Origin: Siphonodentalium dalli | Taxonomy: Eukaryota > Mollusca > Scaphopoda > Gadilida > Siphonodentaliidae | Direction of reading: 5' to 3' | Assembly (NCBI GenBank): GCA_032622095.1 | Contig: CP136064.1 | Coordinates: 217,264,205 to 217,328,204, forward strand | DNA length: 64,000 nucleotides | Shown: positions 1 to 12,000 of the stretch, in pieces | Numbering within the stretch: the stretch's first letter is position 1 | Layout: every line of letters begins with the position of its first letter | The notes under the pieces: model-generated | The model's input: the letters and a program-made list of their open reading frames with translations, nothing else | Told to the model about the DNA's origin: nothing | Databases searched by the model: none | Program-made: the position numbers and the translations under genes

Positions 1-343
1 AAAGCATGAAACTAAGTTTTCTAGCATAATTCAAGTATGCTGAATCCAATGAGGGTGCCTGTCGCTGCCTGTGACCCATATTTCACCCATAAAATCAACT
101 TAAAGTCACATACTGTTTTTATTGCCGCAAAAATACAGTAAGTCAATATCGAGACATATTTCACACTCGTTATACATATAATCTCATGAACATGGGAATA
201 CTTTATTATTTGAATCACCCCTCGTGACCTTTCTGTCAGAACTATCTCATCATCTGCTATACATATATGGACAAGTCTGTTATTTAATAAATAAACGCTC
301 TTCATGAAATCACACCCGGTTGAAAGTTCTGTGAATCAGGATT

Positions 344-3300
344 AAGTTGAAAATAAGACGTTTTTTCACAAATATCTTCAAGATCAGTTCATGCTGTTTG
401 GAACTGGTTGAGTAATGTGACTTTATTTTGTGTTTTATATATTAACTGATCATTGGAGCTATTAAATATGAAATTATTGGGGTCCTAGCCCCTTCCCTAA
501 ATTTTTTTTTTAAACGCGGTATAAAATTTCACAAAACATCACAATTCAACAAGAAATGAACAGAACTTTGTAATATAAGTGAGGCATATCATTACCTATG
601 CATATTCCAACTCATTTGAACCAAAATTCTTACTTTGGCTCAAAATGGCTGCCAAAATGGCCGCCAAAATATGGAAAATGGTAAATATTGCCCCAGCGTG
701 TCCTGCAATCGTTTACAAGTTGTGGTTGATGTATAAAATTGGCTATTCTGCATTCTATGCATTGAATACTAACATGTCTGGTGCACCATGGTTAATTATT
801 ACTATTGTCACCACTGACATCACCAAAAATATTGGACTTTTCTCTCAAAAACTTGACAAAAATATCGGCAAAAATAAAATTTTCAGGTATGGACCATTTT
901 TTCAAGTAAAATGTAACTGTCTTTGGATTAAAATGTGTTTATTGTTTTGGTCTATCTTAAATGTATCACACTACGGTATTTATAGACCAGTTTGCTCAAG
1001 ATGGCTTTCAAAATGGCAACCAAATTTGTAAAAAGTTTGTTTTACATATATCCCGAACAAATTCTCTGTGTTATCCGAAAAGGTAGTAAATTGTGACTCA
1101 CTTGGTTATTATACGTGTTAGTTAATTAACTGCCAACTATATGTTCTATTCTTGTTGTCCCCGTTCCGTATGGGGCATCACAATTCATTTTAAAGTATGG
1201 AATTTTGCCGATAACCTCTTTTGTGATTCTGGCCATATTATTGAAAGGAAATGGGCAGAACTTTGAGACGGAACCGAGATGAACCATAATATGTGGCTAT
1301 TCTAGTCCATTATGATAAAAAAAAATAATATCCACTGGATACAGGGTGGATGCCAAGATGGTAGTCAGGGAGTTACTCTATGATCATAGGTGAGGTGAAT
1401 AGGTATACAGGGAGTTATTGCATGTCATGAATGATGTGAATAGGTATACAAGGAGTGACTATATGGTTATATGTGGGTTGTCCATGGTAAGATGTGTAGG
1501 TATACAGGGAGAGGTCATGGTCATGTGTGAGGTGAATCGGTATGAATGGAGTGACTGTATGGTGTATTGTTGTGTCAATCCAGAACGGGTGCACCCGATG
1601 TGCCTGTATGTACATTGATGTGGTATATGGATATAGCTACATGGTCACCTGTAAGGTCATGGGTGGGATGTATTCGTGTTGTCTGTATGATCATGGATGG
1701 GGTGTGTGGATAAATAGGGAGTTGTTTTATAGTTACGGATAATATGTATAGGTATACATGGAATGACTGTACGGTCACGATTGAAGTGTATATGCATACA
1801 TAAAGTAAAATGGGTGGACATTATCGAGCGTGTGAGTATATAGGGAGTGTCCTTGTGGTATATATTTATATATCTTGTGGATGTATTATCATTGGTGGGT
1901 GTATAGGGATTAGCTGTATGATCATGGATGACGTGTATGATTATACAGTGAGTTGCTGAATTGTCATGTGTAAGGTGTATATGCAAGTATGGAAGGTATG
2001 AGTCGTGTGTGCAGGATTTGTGTATATCTGGAAGGGCTGAATGACCGTTGGTGAGGTGTATATGTATACATGGAGTGACTCTATGATCTAGGGGGGGCTG
2101 CAATATATGTATATATCGAGTGGTAATATGACTATGTGTGTCGGAATAGGTATACATGTAGTGACTGTGTGGTCAATGGTGAGATGAGTACATGTAGGTA
2201 TACAAGGAGTGACTGTATGATCATAAATTTAATGAATATATATACAGGGAGTGACTAAATGGTCATGTGTCAGGTGTATGAGTATACCTGGTGTTCCTGC
2301 TTGGTGATGTGGCGGTATGGTCATGTGTAGGTTATACTGGTATACACACGTGTTGCTATATGGTCATGGGCGAGGGGTATGTGTATATAGTGAGTGGCTA
2401 TATGGCCATGGATGAGTTGCATATGCATACATGGAGTGATTTTCTGACATGGATGGGTGTATTAGTATAGTATTCGGCTATGGTGTGACACATAGGGATA
2501 CAGGGAGTGACACGGCCAATGGTGAGGTGAATATGTGTACAAGGATTGACCATAATCATGTATGAATGTTTTGAATAGGTACACACGGGATGACTATATG
2601 GCCATAGGTCAGATGAAGGAGTATACCAGGTGGCATTGTGATGGTATTGTATGAAGCGAGTGGCTATATGGCCATTGGTGAGGTGCATATGTATACCTGG
2701 CGTGACTCTATGGTCACTGTTGTGGTGTTGATGTATATATTGAATGTCTATTTGACCATGTGTGTGGAGAATAGGTATACAGGGGATTGCCATATGGCTA
2801 ATGGTGAGGTGAATGCATGGTTATACACGTAGTGACTATATGATTATGGGTCATGTTTAGGAGTATACCCGGTGTGCCTCCATTGTGACTCATGGCTGTA
2901 TGGTCATCCGTGGTCATGGGTCAGATGTACGTGTATACATTGGGTCACTATATTGCTATGTCTGTGTGATAATGGGTGGCGATCGCTTTCCACGTATAAC
3001 GTGCCCCCACGTACATAAACACCACCAATATGGAGAACTCTCTGACATTACCTCTCTATTGATTAACATATCCTTAAGTTATTGTGGAAAGCGATAGCCA
3101 CACAAGGTACACATGTACAACCCACCCATTACCTCAGTCACTCCATACCCACTGTATACACGTACACCTGGCCATACAGCCATACTTGGTTATACCCGTA
3201 CATACCACAAATGACGATACAGCCACGATTCACCATGCATGAACACCAGTTATACTCCTACACCTGTCACATGACCATATAGTCACTCTATGTATACATA

Positions 3301-3669
3301 TTCACCACATTCACGTTCATACATTTACTCAGTGTATACATATTCATCTCAATATGGACCATACAGCCACTACATGTATACCTATTCGCCATACCCATGA
3401 CCATATGGTCAATCCAGGTATACATATACACCTCACCAATGGTGTGCCCTTCCAGATATACCAATACCCACACACACGACCACTTATACCTTCCATACTT
3501 GCATATACACCTCACACATGACAATTCAGCAACTCAATGTATACTGTACTCATACACGCCACTTCAATGATCAGTTAATATACAAAACACAAAATAAAGT
3601 AATATATTACTCAACCAACATGAACTGATCAAGAAGATATTTGTGAAAAAAACGTCATATTTTCAACTT
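344..3669. mobile_element. 3.3 kb element bounded by ~105-bp inverted repeats
   Basis: The arm at 344-452 (TGAAAATAAGACG, TTCACAAATATCTTC, TTTATTTTGTGTTTTATAT) reappears as its reverse complement at 3567-3669 with few differences. The interior has an AT-rich left part with repeated AAAATGGCNGCC words (600-1030), then a degenerate minisatellite. No transposase frame was recognised and no clear target duplication is visible. It could be a large non-autonomous transposon or an inverted duplication. Confidence 0.6.
1340..3540. repeat. degenerate 40-45-bp minisatellite with a polarity switch
   Basis: Units of roughly 40-56 bases share GGTATACANGGAGTGAC followed by ATATGGTCATGNGTGAGGTG. Up to about 2.96 kb the unit reads on the plus strand; from about 3.08 kb to 3.54 kb it reads as the reverse complement (TATACATATTCACC, GACCATATGG). 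The switch point is flanked by an 18-base inverted pair, GTGGCGATCGCTTTCCAC at 2976-2993 and its near-complement at 3083-3100. Short ORFs in this block are by-products of the repeat. Confidence 0.8.
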
Positions 3670-5908
3670 CCGGCGGCCATTTTGGCGGCCATCTTGGAGG
3701 GTGAGTTTCAATTTTGCGATAAAAAAGTGTCATTGTGTCTTAGCTTAACGAAAATATATACATTTGTATACATTTTACCATATTTTCCCGCTATAATTTG
3801 CATAAAACTGACTTAGGGTCTGATCTGAAAAACGGCGGCCAGGGTGGACGCCATCTTGTCTGGAGTCTACACGGCCACTTTTTTCTTGTTAACATTGCTT
3901 AAAAGTTGAAGGACATAATAAGGAACAAAATGAGTGGTGTGAAGTTAAGTCCCAGGTGGGTGCAAGGGTACCCCTATTGGCTCCCGGACTATAAGAGAAT
4001 TCTTACGAGAATCGTTGATAAATATACAAAACAGCAATGTCTTACCGTAGGTACCTGATTAATATGATGTTAATGTTTCAGAATTATTACTGTGAATATA
4101 GTATAATGATATAACGCGGCTTTGAACGTTCCGCGAGGAGTATATAAGTTTGAGTAAGTCCAAGGCCAGTTACGTGATTTCATATGACGTTGTACGGTGC
4201 GCTGTATCAACAACCCTCCAGCGAAGAAAACACGAATATTTTAAAAGCCTTTTATTGAACCCTATGTTCATCCAATCGGGCGACAGGCAGTCTATTCGTG
4301 TTCGGCACCTTCGAATTATGGTAAAAAAGTTGGTTTGACACTTTTCCGCGGAAATGCTTCTAGAAATGTCTTTTCTGAGAATTACGACTAGACTAAAATG
4401 GGAGCCTCCCTTTTTTCCTGAAAATCATAAAAAAAAACATGGCCAGAAATAATTATTTGCAACAGAACCACTCTTTCAGGCAAAAACTTGACGAGTGCCA
4501 TCTTCCAATGCACACCCCTTGAGAGTCAATTGTCACGTGCAACAGCTGTGTACACAGGAAATCGTGTATGCCCCGACTTTCTAATCAAGGTTATGCCACT
4601 TGTTTCTATTTATAAAATTTTGATGTCTGATAGCGCGATGACTTGAATAAATGTCAACCAATTTCATTTGTATTTGCAATATGCATCTTTCACAAAATTA
4701 TCTAGATTGAATTCGAAAATCAATTTTGTTCGATTTCTTTTACCTGAGTAACAGCCCTTAATTTGTCTATTATTAGTAAATTTATGACTGTTAGTGTGAA
4801 AACTTGAACAAATGTCTACCGATTCCATTCATATTGGGTATATGGATCTTTCACATCAATTTCTCAATCATTTTCGAAAACCAGGTCATTTAAATTTTTT
4901 TGCATGAGTTAACACGTTCACTGATGACGCCCATTCAATTACATGCAAAAAGTACGAGATACGAGGCTGTGAATGTGTTAAGGCCCATAATTTGCAAATG
5001 CAAAATGCTTTCATGAATGTCATTGGCTGAGATGCTTCACAACCATATACAACAGTATTGCGTGCTCTGACTGACGACTTAAAATATAGTCCCCCAATTT
5101 GTCTTTTTGTTTTTGTGCCTGTTTTAGTTAGTGCAACAAAGTTGGACAAGAATTAACTTTAATGAACAAACCAACCTTTTTTGCAATGTCTGGTTTTTGG
5201 TCTCATGCACGGCTTTTCAAAATAGTATTAATCCGCATGGTAATTTTGTTAGCGAGATGCCAAGTATCCCGTGAAGCGCAGGCCTATTCATCACTAGTGA
5301 GATATAAGGAAATATTTAATGGCTTTTTTAATGAATTAATAGGGGTTTCATGTGATAATTAGTGATTATTATGTTTTAACAATTAGTAACAGAGATTTCT
5401 TTATGCAATCACAGAAAGCAGACATATTCAATGATATGACAAGAAAACCATAGTCAGAAATGGTAACACGCTCAAGATCATATATTATATACCCATGATT
5501 GTAATATAAAATATATTGGTTTCACGAATGACCAACTAATAGAATTAATCGCCTTGCACTTCTTGGCATCCGAATAACAATTGAAATTGATATTTCCCAA
5601 CTACATCTTTTACCGGACTCGGCCTCCGGGTCGCAGTTCGACTTTTAATCGGTCCAAAAATTCCCATTCTATAAATAAAACACCCATGCGCCCACAGTAT
5701 ACCAAGAAACAGCGAAACATTATACATGCGGAGCGCAGAACAAATATTATACATGTACATTAGGTAGTCTGTGCAAATATCACAGTCACAAGTTATCAGA
5801 TCTCAAAGACGTTTTGATCTGTTTTGTTTTCATTCTTCATTCTAGGGTTATTTCTCTTTGTTTATATAGAAATGTTGATCACAAAGTTCTATTTTATAAA
5901 CTTTGTAG
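3670..5908. other. gene-free; dispersed repeat fragments
   Basis: Holds GGCGGCCATTTTGGCGG-type words (3671-3700, 3830-3860) and two diverged direct copies of a repeat at 4620-4750 and 4790-4915 (TGTCNACCNATTCCATT...). A short minus-strand frame at 4886-5149 matches nothing I know. No exon of the kinase was recognised here. Confidence 0.4.
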
Positions 5909-6014
5909 GTTTTACTGAACAACAAAGCACCACATTTACCGAGGGCCAGAGATGGAGAGACGCCACTCGATCTGGCTGAGAAATATCAGAGAACAGAATG
6001 CTTCGAATTCTTAT
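5909..6014 (+). CDS. shark: SHARK exon a: last ankyrin repeat
   Basis: The acceptor is ...tttgtag before 5909 and the donor gtaagt follows 6014. The exon encodes 35 residues in phase 0 plus one base. It contains the ankyrin signature [12 protein letters not shown] followed by a second-helix ending in CFEFL. It is the first exon recognised in the window. The preceding ankyrin exons were not found in 1-5900, so the intron upstream is longer than 5.9 kb. Confidence 0.85.
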
Positions 6015-9000
6015 GTAAGTATCATCAACCCTTCCTATACTAAAGCATCATTGATGAGTAGTTATACCATATGAAATTTTCAGATAATAAGTTCAACAGT
6101 CGTTTGATGAACTCATTATCTAAACGTTTCCTTCAATAAACAGTACTCCTTCTGTACTTTATTTATCTGTCGTCTGCTTATATTACCTGTACATCCCTGG
6201 AAATCAACAATAGACCATTCCGACGTATAATTGTTAACTGACTGGGAGAATTCATTTAGTATAGAAAGGCTTTAAAAGCTCACATCTCTTAACAACAAAT
6301 GAGTCATATATGGTGTTACATCTATAACCATGCAATCATTGATATACAGACCTATTTGGTTTCACCAATTAACCCTTCCATGACTTGAGCTTCCTCAAAA
6401 TTTCCGAAAACTCTGTGCCAATGCATTCTCTTATATATATGAGTCTCCCAAAGGGAGCCTCGCATATATAAGAGAATACATTGGCCTAACAATATTTACC
6501 TTGACTTTGTAAGCCGGTACAATTCTCTTAAATATGTGAGGCTCCTTATTGGAGACTCACATATATAAGAGAATGCACTGGCACAGGGTCTTGATGCCAA
6601 TGACCTTACTGAATAGAGGCATAGAGTTGACATTCGGGTTACAATTAATGATACTTATTTTATGGATTTTACAGCTAAATATGAGCCACCAAGTCCGTAC
6701 ACAAAGGAACGAGATTGGTACCACATGGAATTCACTAAGGACGTAAGTATTACTCACATAATCATGAATTATTAACCCTTTACAGGGAGTTTATGAGAGT
6801 TCAATATAATAGATGTTTTCCATAAAATCTTTAAGAAACTTTTATAGCTCAGCTCGACATAGTCAAGTTTGAGCTGTTGCCATGGGTTGTTGTCCGTCCA
6901 TTGGGGCGTGGGGGCATCTGTCCATCCATCCATCAATTTCCTTTAGCACACTCAATACCACATCACTCATCCGATTATCACCAAAATTCATAAGGTTCTT
7001 CGGGGTGACCTCTAGATGGGAGCCATCAATATTTTGTTGAAATTTTTTTTTTAAACATGGCCACCAGCAGCTATCTTGGATTTCAGATAGAATAATAATA
7101 CGTTTATTCTCTTATCAAATAGATATTGAGATACAATTAGAAGATATATACAAAAGATTGAGAATGTTGCAGCATATGTACAATATATACACGAACTTCC
7201 CTCATCGTCATCATTATCAACATCATGGCAGTCGTCATCAGTATCACCGTCTTCGTTGTCATCACGTTAACGTCTTCGTCTACTCGTCGTCACAATCGCC
7301 AGTACCATTTTCATCGTTATATTCAACAACAACAACAACAACCACAACAACAAACTGCATATTAGTCAATATCATTTAACTTAAGATTTATCAGTCGGAT
7401 GAATGAACATAGTCTGCGCAGACAAGCCACATCTTCCAAATTCAGAATGTCATCTAAAATATTAATAGTTGCATGTTCTATGCTGGTATATTTGCTAGGC
7501 AAGAGGCGATGTCTGGCCTCACATAAACATTTACATTCTAATAAGTAGTGCAGTTCGTCTCCAATATGTCTTTTAGTGCACAGCGGACATAGTCTATGGA
7601 ATATGTTGGTGTCATTCCATCGACCTTTCTCTATTGGCAAGCGATGATTACAAGTACGGAATTGACAAAGAGTTATTACGTTCCTAGTATCCAAATGGTC
7701 AAAATATTTTTCGAAATGTATATCATGTTTGAATATTTTATAAGTACTGCCTCGACTAGAGTTTTCAATGTTAGATAACCAGATGCCACGGAATTGACTA
7801 TTCAGACTACATTTAAAATAAAGTGCCATTTGTTCTGGGCATGTAATATATGCCACACTTAACAAATGAATCTGCCCAGATTTTGTTAGAATATCTTTAA
7901 CTTTCTCTATCCATTTGAACTTTACGGGCATAGCTTCACAAACCTTGAGGGCCAATTGATACAAAATCTTACAAAATCGACCTTGTTTCATATTCATAAC
8001 TTTCATCCAGTATTTCACAATACGCAGGTTGACTGTGTACTCTATTGGCAATCTGCCGCTCTCACCATATAACATATAATTTGGGGTAGATGATTTCAGG
8101 TGGAGAACATGTTGCAGAAATTTTCTATGGATATTTTCAAAAATCTCATTATTTCCTGACCCCCATACTTCACAACAGTACAGCATAATCGGTAAAACTT
8201 GTGCATCAAACAACTCGAACATGTTTTTAACTGATAAACAATGGATTCTCGACTTAGAAATGATAGAATACATTGATTTAGTTGCTTTACTTGCCAGAGT
8301 CTTCTTTGCAGTACTGTATGAACCTGATTTAGTATGTATAATACCAAGATAGTTAAAATTCTTTACTACTTCAATTTCTTTACCGTTATATAAAAATGTT
8401 CTATTCTTTGGCAAGCTTTTTTTGGATATCAACAGTATTTTCGTTTTCTCAATATTGACATGCAATTTCCATTTCTTACAATACTTGTGAAAACTGTTCA
8501 GTGCCTTCTGCAATTTTAATGGCGTTTCAGCCATGAGAACGGTGTCATCTGCGTATAAGATAATGAATAATTTGACGTACATCTTCAAGTGAGTATCAAT
8601 ATCTCTTGACATTTTAATTAGTCCTTCACCACCTTCTGACTTAAGAAAATCTTCCAGATCGTTCAGATAAAGCGAGAATAACAGGGGTGATAGGTTTTCA
8701 CCTTGTCTTACCCCAGATAAGCAAGGGAAACAATCGGATATTTGATCGCCCAATCTAACTTTCGACTTAATGTTAGTGTACATATTTTTTATAATTGTGA
8801 GCAATTTACCATTTATGTTAATATTCGAAAGTTTGTACCAAAGTGCTTGTCTCCATACCTTGTCGAATGCTTTCTCGAAGTCTATAAAAGCGCAATACAA
8901 ATTCCTATTGAATGCCTTTGTGATTTCCGATAATAAGTGTAAAACAAATATAGCATCAGCATACCCATGAAAATTTTCAGACATGTTTTGGATCCCCTCC

Positions 9001-12000
9001 AGACGGGAGCTATCGATTTGTTCTGAATTTCGATGAATAACATGGCTGCCAGACGCCATCTTTTATTTTACTCTTTGCGTGACTAAATCATTTGGTGCAC
9101 TCTACAGACTACATCCCTCATCCGATCGTCACCAAACTTCATATGGATCTTCTGGGTGACCATTAGATGGGAGCCATCAAATTGTTCCCAAATTTTTACA
9201 TCTAAATTGTAATTTAATCCACCAAAAAATTTAAGAGAGACTGCAAAAAAAGCTATTTTTATCAACATTACATGTTAGGAAGTGATATATCATTTTTCCG
9301 GTGATCAAATTGTGGGTATGTTCAATGGGATTAGCACACCTGAATAACTTTCTGTTATTGATGACAGCCATATCTATAGTAAAAAACTTGCTGGTTGAAC
9401 TAGATTGCATGACTCCTGGCTGTGGATGATATTAGTGGACCATGCTGGGGAATAGAAAACAAAAGTTAGCCACTCTCAACCAATCAGAATGCATGTTTTA
9501 GTGACAAATGGTCAACTTGAAATACAATTTTATATATATAAAATAATATGTTTGTTCTATCACACTGCCATAAAATAAGATAATTCTATAAATTGCTTGA
9601 TGGATTGTAAGATTTTATTCCTACCCTATTATTTTTAGTGTTCTTGGGTGAAAATAAAAAAAAGATCCCTTCATCATTGAATTTTCATGTATAAAATGTG
9701 TCTATATGTATAAAAGTAGAGCATCTTCAGATGTTGTCATTCAAAATCATATTCAAAATGTTATTAATTGTACAGAAGTATAATGTTTTGTGATAAGAAT
9801 TTACCATGACCTTTGGAGTTATGTAGAATATCGCACCGCTTATAGTGTGTTATTTTCACGGACGTCTCAAAACATTCTAATTGTAATCTGAGGCCGAGGA
9901 TGTAAGTGGTGTGTAAAGTCTGGCTGTCTTCTTCATTTCTAGATGAACACGTATGACATTTGGAATATATGTCCGCACTGGAAGAAGGAATAAAACTGCT
10001 CTAATTTTGAAAAAAATATCCATTTTTGTTGATTTTATTGATTGTTTCTTTTCTGAAACACACTAAAACGTGTGAGCAGTGTTTGTACTTTGGTAAGTAG
10101 ACTTATATACAGATTTAAGTTTTTTCATGATTGGACCTCTCCTGAAGTTATGCGAAAACCCTGTGGCAATGCATTCTCTTATATAAGAGAATACATTGGC
10201 CTAACAATATTTGCCTTGATATTACAAGCCAGTGCATTCTCTTATATACTTGAGGCTCCACATGGGAAACTCACATATGTATGAGAATGCACTGGCACAG
10301 GGTCATGCAAGTGTTAATTAAACTGTCCATATTTACTTCATATATTTTGTCCGAGAATATATTAACCTATTTTATTTACATGTTTCAGCAATAAGTGTTG
10401 GTATAAAATGTTCTTGGAACATTATTTTTCTTGTTCCTTCATGTCAGAGACCTATTTATCACATAATTTTGCCATAAAAGCAGTTTCATAATTATCGATA
10501 ATAGACACGTTTAATATCAGCGCGTGCGATGACGTCACGGCGTTCTTCAAATAACTTGCGATCGCTGTAGTTTATGATTGTTGTTTTCGATGAATATTTC
10601 GCGTTGCTTCGGGTTTATTTGATCATGTGATAAAAGGTATCTCACACTCGTCCTATTTTATACGTAATTTATCAACCTCGTCCTCTAAATTCTATTTGAG
10701 CCTCGGTAAACCTCGGCTCAAATCGAATTTAGTGAACTCGGTTGATAAATTCCGTATAAAATAGAAACTCATGTGAGATCCTCTATTTATGTAATTTTCA
10801 TTGCTGCGCATTCATAAGAGTTATTTCTTGCAGGCCACTCAGAAGGTGCTTGAGTCATTTGGTCTTTCCAAGGGTTTGTTTGTTGTAAGAAAGAGCTCTC
10901 GACAAGACGGATGGCATGCTTTGTGTGTGTGTCATAACAAAGTGCCATACATGTACCAGATAAAGCGCATGGTGAGTCAACTGCTGCAGCTGTCTTCTAA
11001 CAAATGAAATCTTATAAAAAAAAATTATTGTATCCATAGATGACATTTTTGTTATGCAACCAACAAGAATAGTTGTTTGTTTTTAGTTATCTCCCTTTAG
11101 TTGGCAGGAGTTATTGCCCTTGTTTTCATGCAAATTTGGCAGTTCATAACCTAATTGATGCACACTTATTTATTCAAAAGCACTTTGGAGCTGTTCATTG
11201 GTGACATCAGAGCATGTCATAAAGGAAATATCAGGCAAAAGACTAAATTTTTACATTTTCTGTAGCACTTTACATACAATATAGGTAAAATTACTCTGGC
11301 ACTAAAAGAGTTAAATTGCTAATATTTAGTTTTCAATTGAATTATAAGAGGAGGTGGTGTCATCCATACAAGTTTATAACTATCACTAACATTTCTGTGC
11401 TTGGTGTTAAACCATTCTCACATTGCATACTCACTAGCTTGCTGGATAGAATTAGGGTGTTTGTCTACTTGTAAAGTAATATACAAAAACAAAACAAAAC
11501 CCACAAATATTCCCACTTTTCAGAAAAAAATTGTCTGAGAATAAGAAACACTGACTTTGTTTTTTTCAAAATAATAAAATTCTGCTAATAAATTACTCAT
11601 ATTTCAGACATATCGAGACAAACCATATCATTGTATAGATGCTGGACCATATTTTGAGACATTATCACACCTAATACAGAACTACGCTCTCTTCCAAGAT
11701 GGAATGCCATGCAAGCTCTCACATGGTATAACAAGAGGTAATCACTTCATTGTGGATTAACAGAAGTAATTATTTGTAATTGTTTTCATATTACAGCATT
11801 GTAATTCGAAGCGGAGTGTTATACTGTCTGTTCAGTGAGTGACAAACACATGATCACCAATAAACGGTTTTATGAAGTTTCAACAAAGCCATGCAGATCT
11901 CAACATATATGCATCACCGATGATAACTGAATGTAATATAGTGCACATGTTTGATATGATTTTATGCCAAGAAACTGATGGTTAGCTGTTTGAAAACAAA

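Larger units (their letters stand above)
6880..9240. repeat. tandem ~200-bp repeat interrupted by the LINE
   Basis: Units share CATCCGATNNTCACCAAA, TTCNGGGTGACC, AGATGGGAGCCATCAA and a CATGGCNGCCAGNNGCCATCTT segment. They occur at about 6940-7080 and 8982-9230, on either side of the LINE. Confidence 0.6.

Noticed and set aside
579-1031. 150-codon plus-strand frame inside the 3.3 kb inverted-repeat unit
   Set aside because: AT-rich, built partly from repeated AAAATGGCNGCC words (MAAKMAAK), with no family pattern, splice context or homologue I recognise.
1415-3524. Many 60-166-codon frames rich in His, Thr, Tyr and Ile
   Set aside because: They follow the 40-45-bp minisatellite on both strands and change frame with each unit.
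4886-5149. 87-codon minus-strand frame
   Set aside because: Looks protein-like in places but matches no family I know and is surrounded by repeats; not supportable as a gene.
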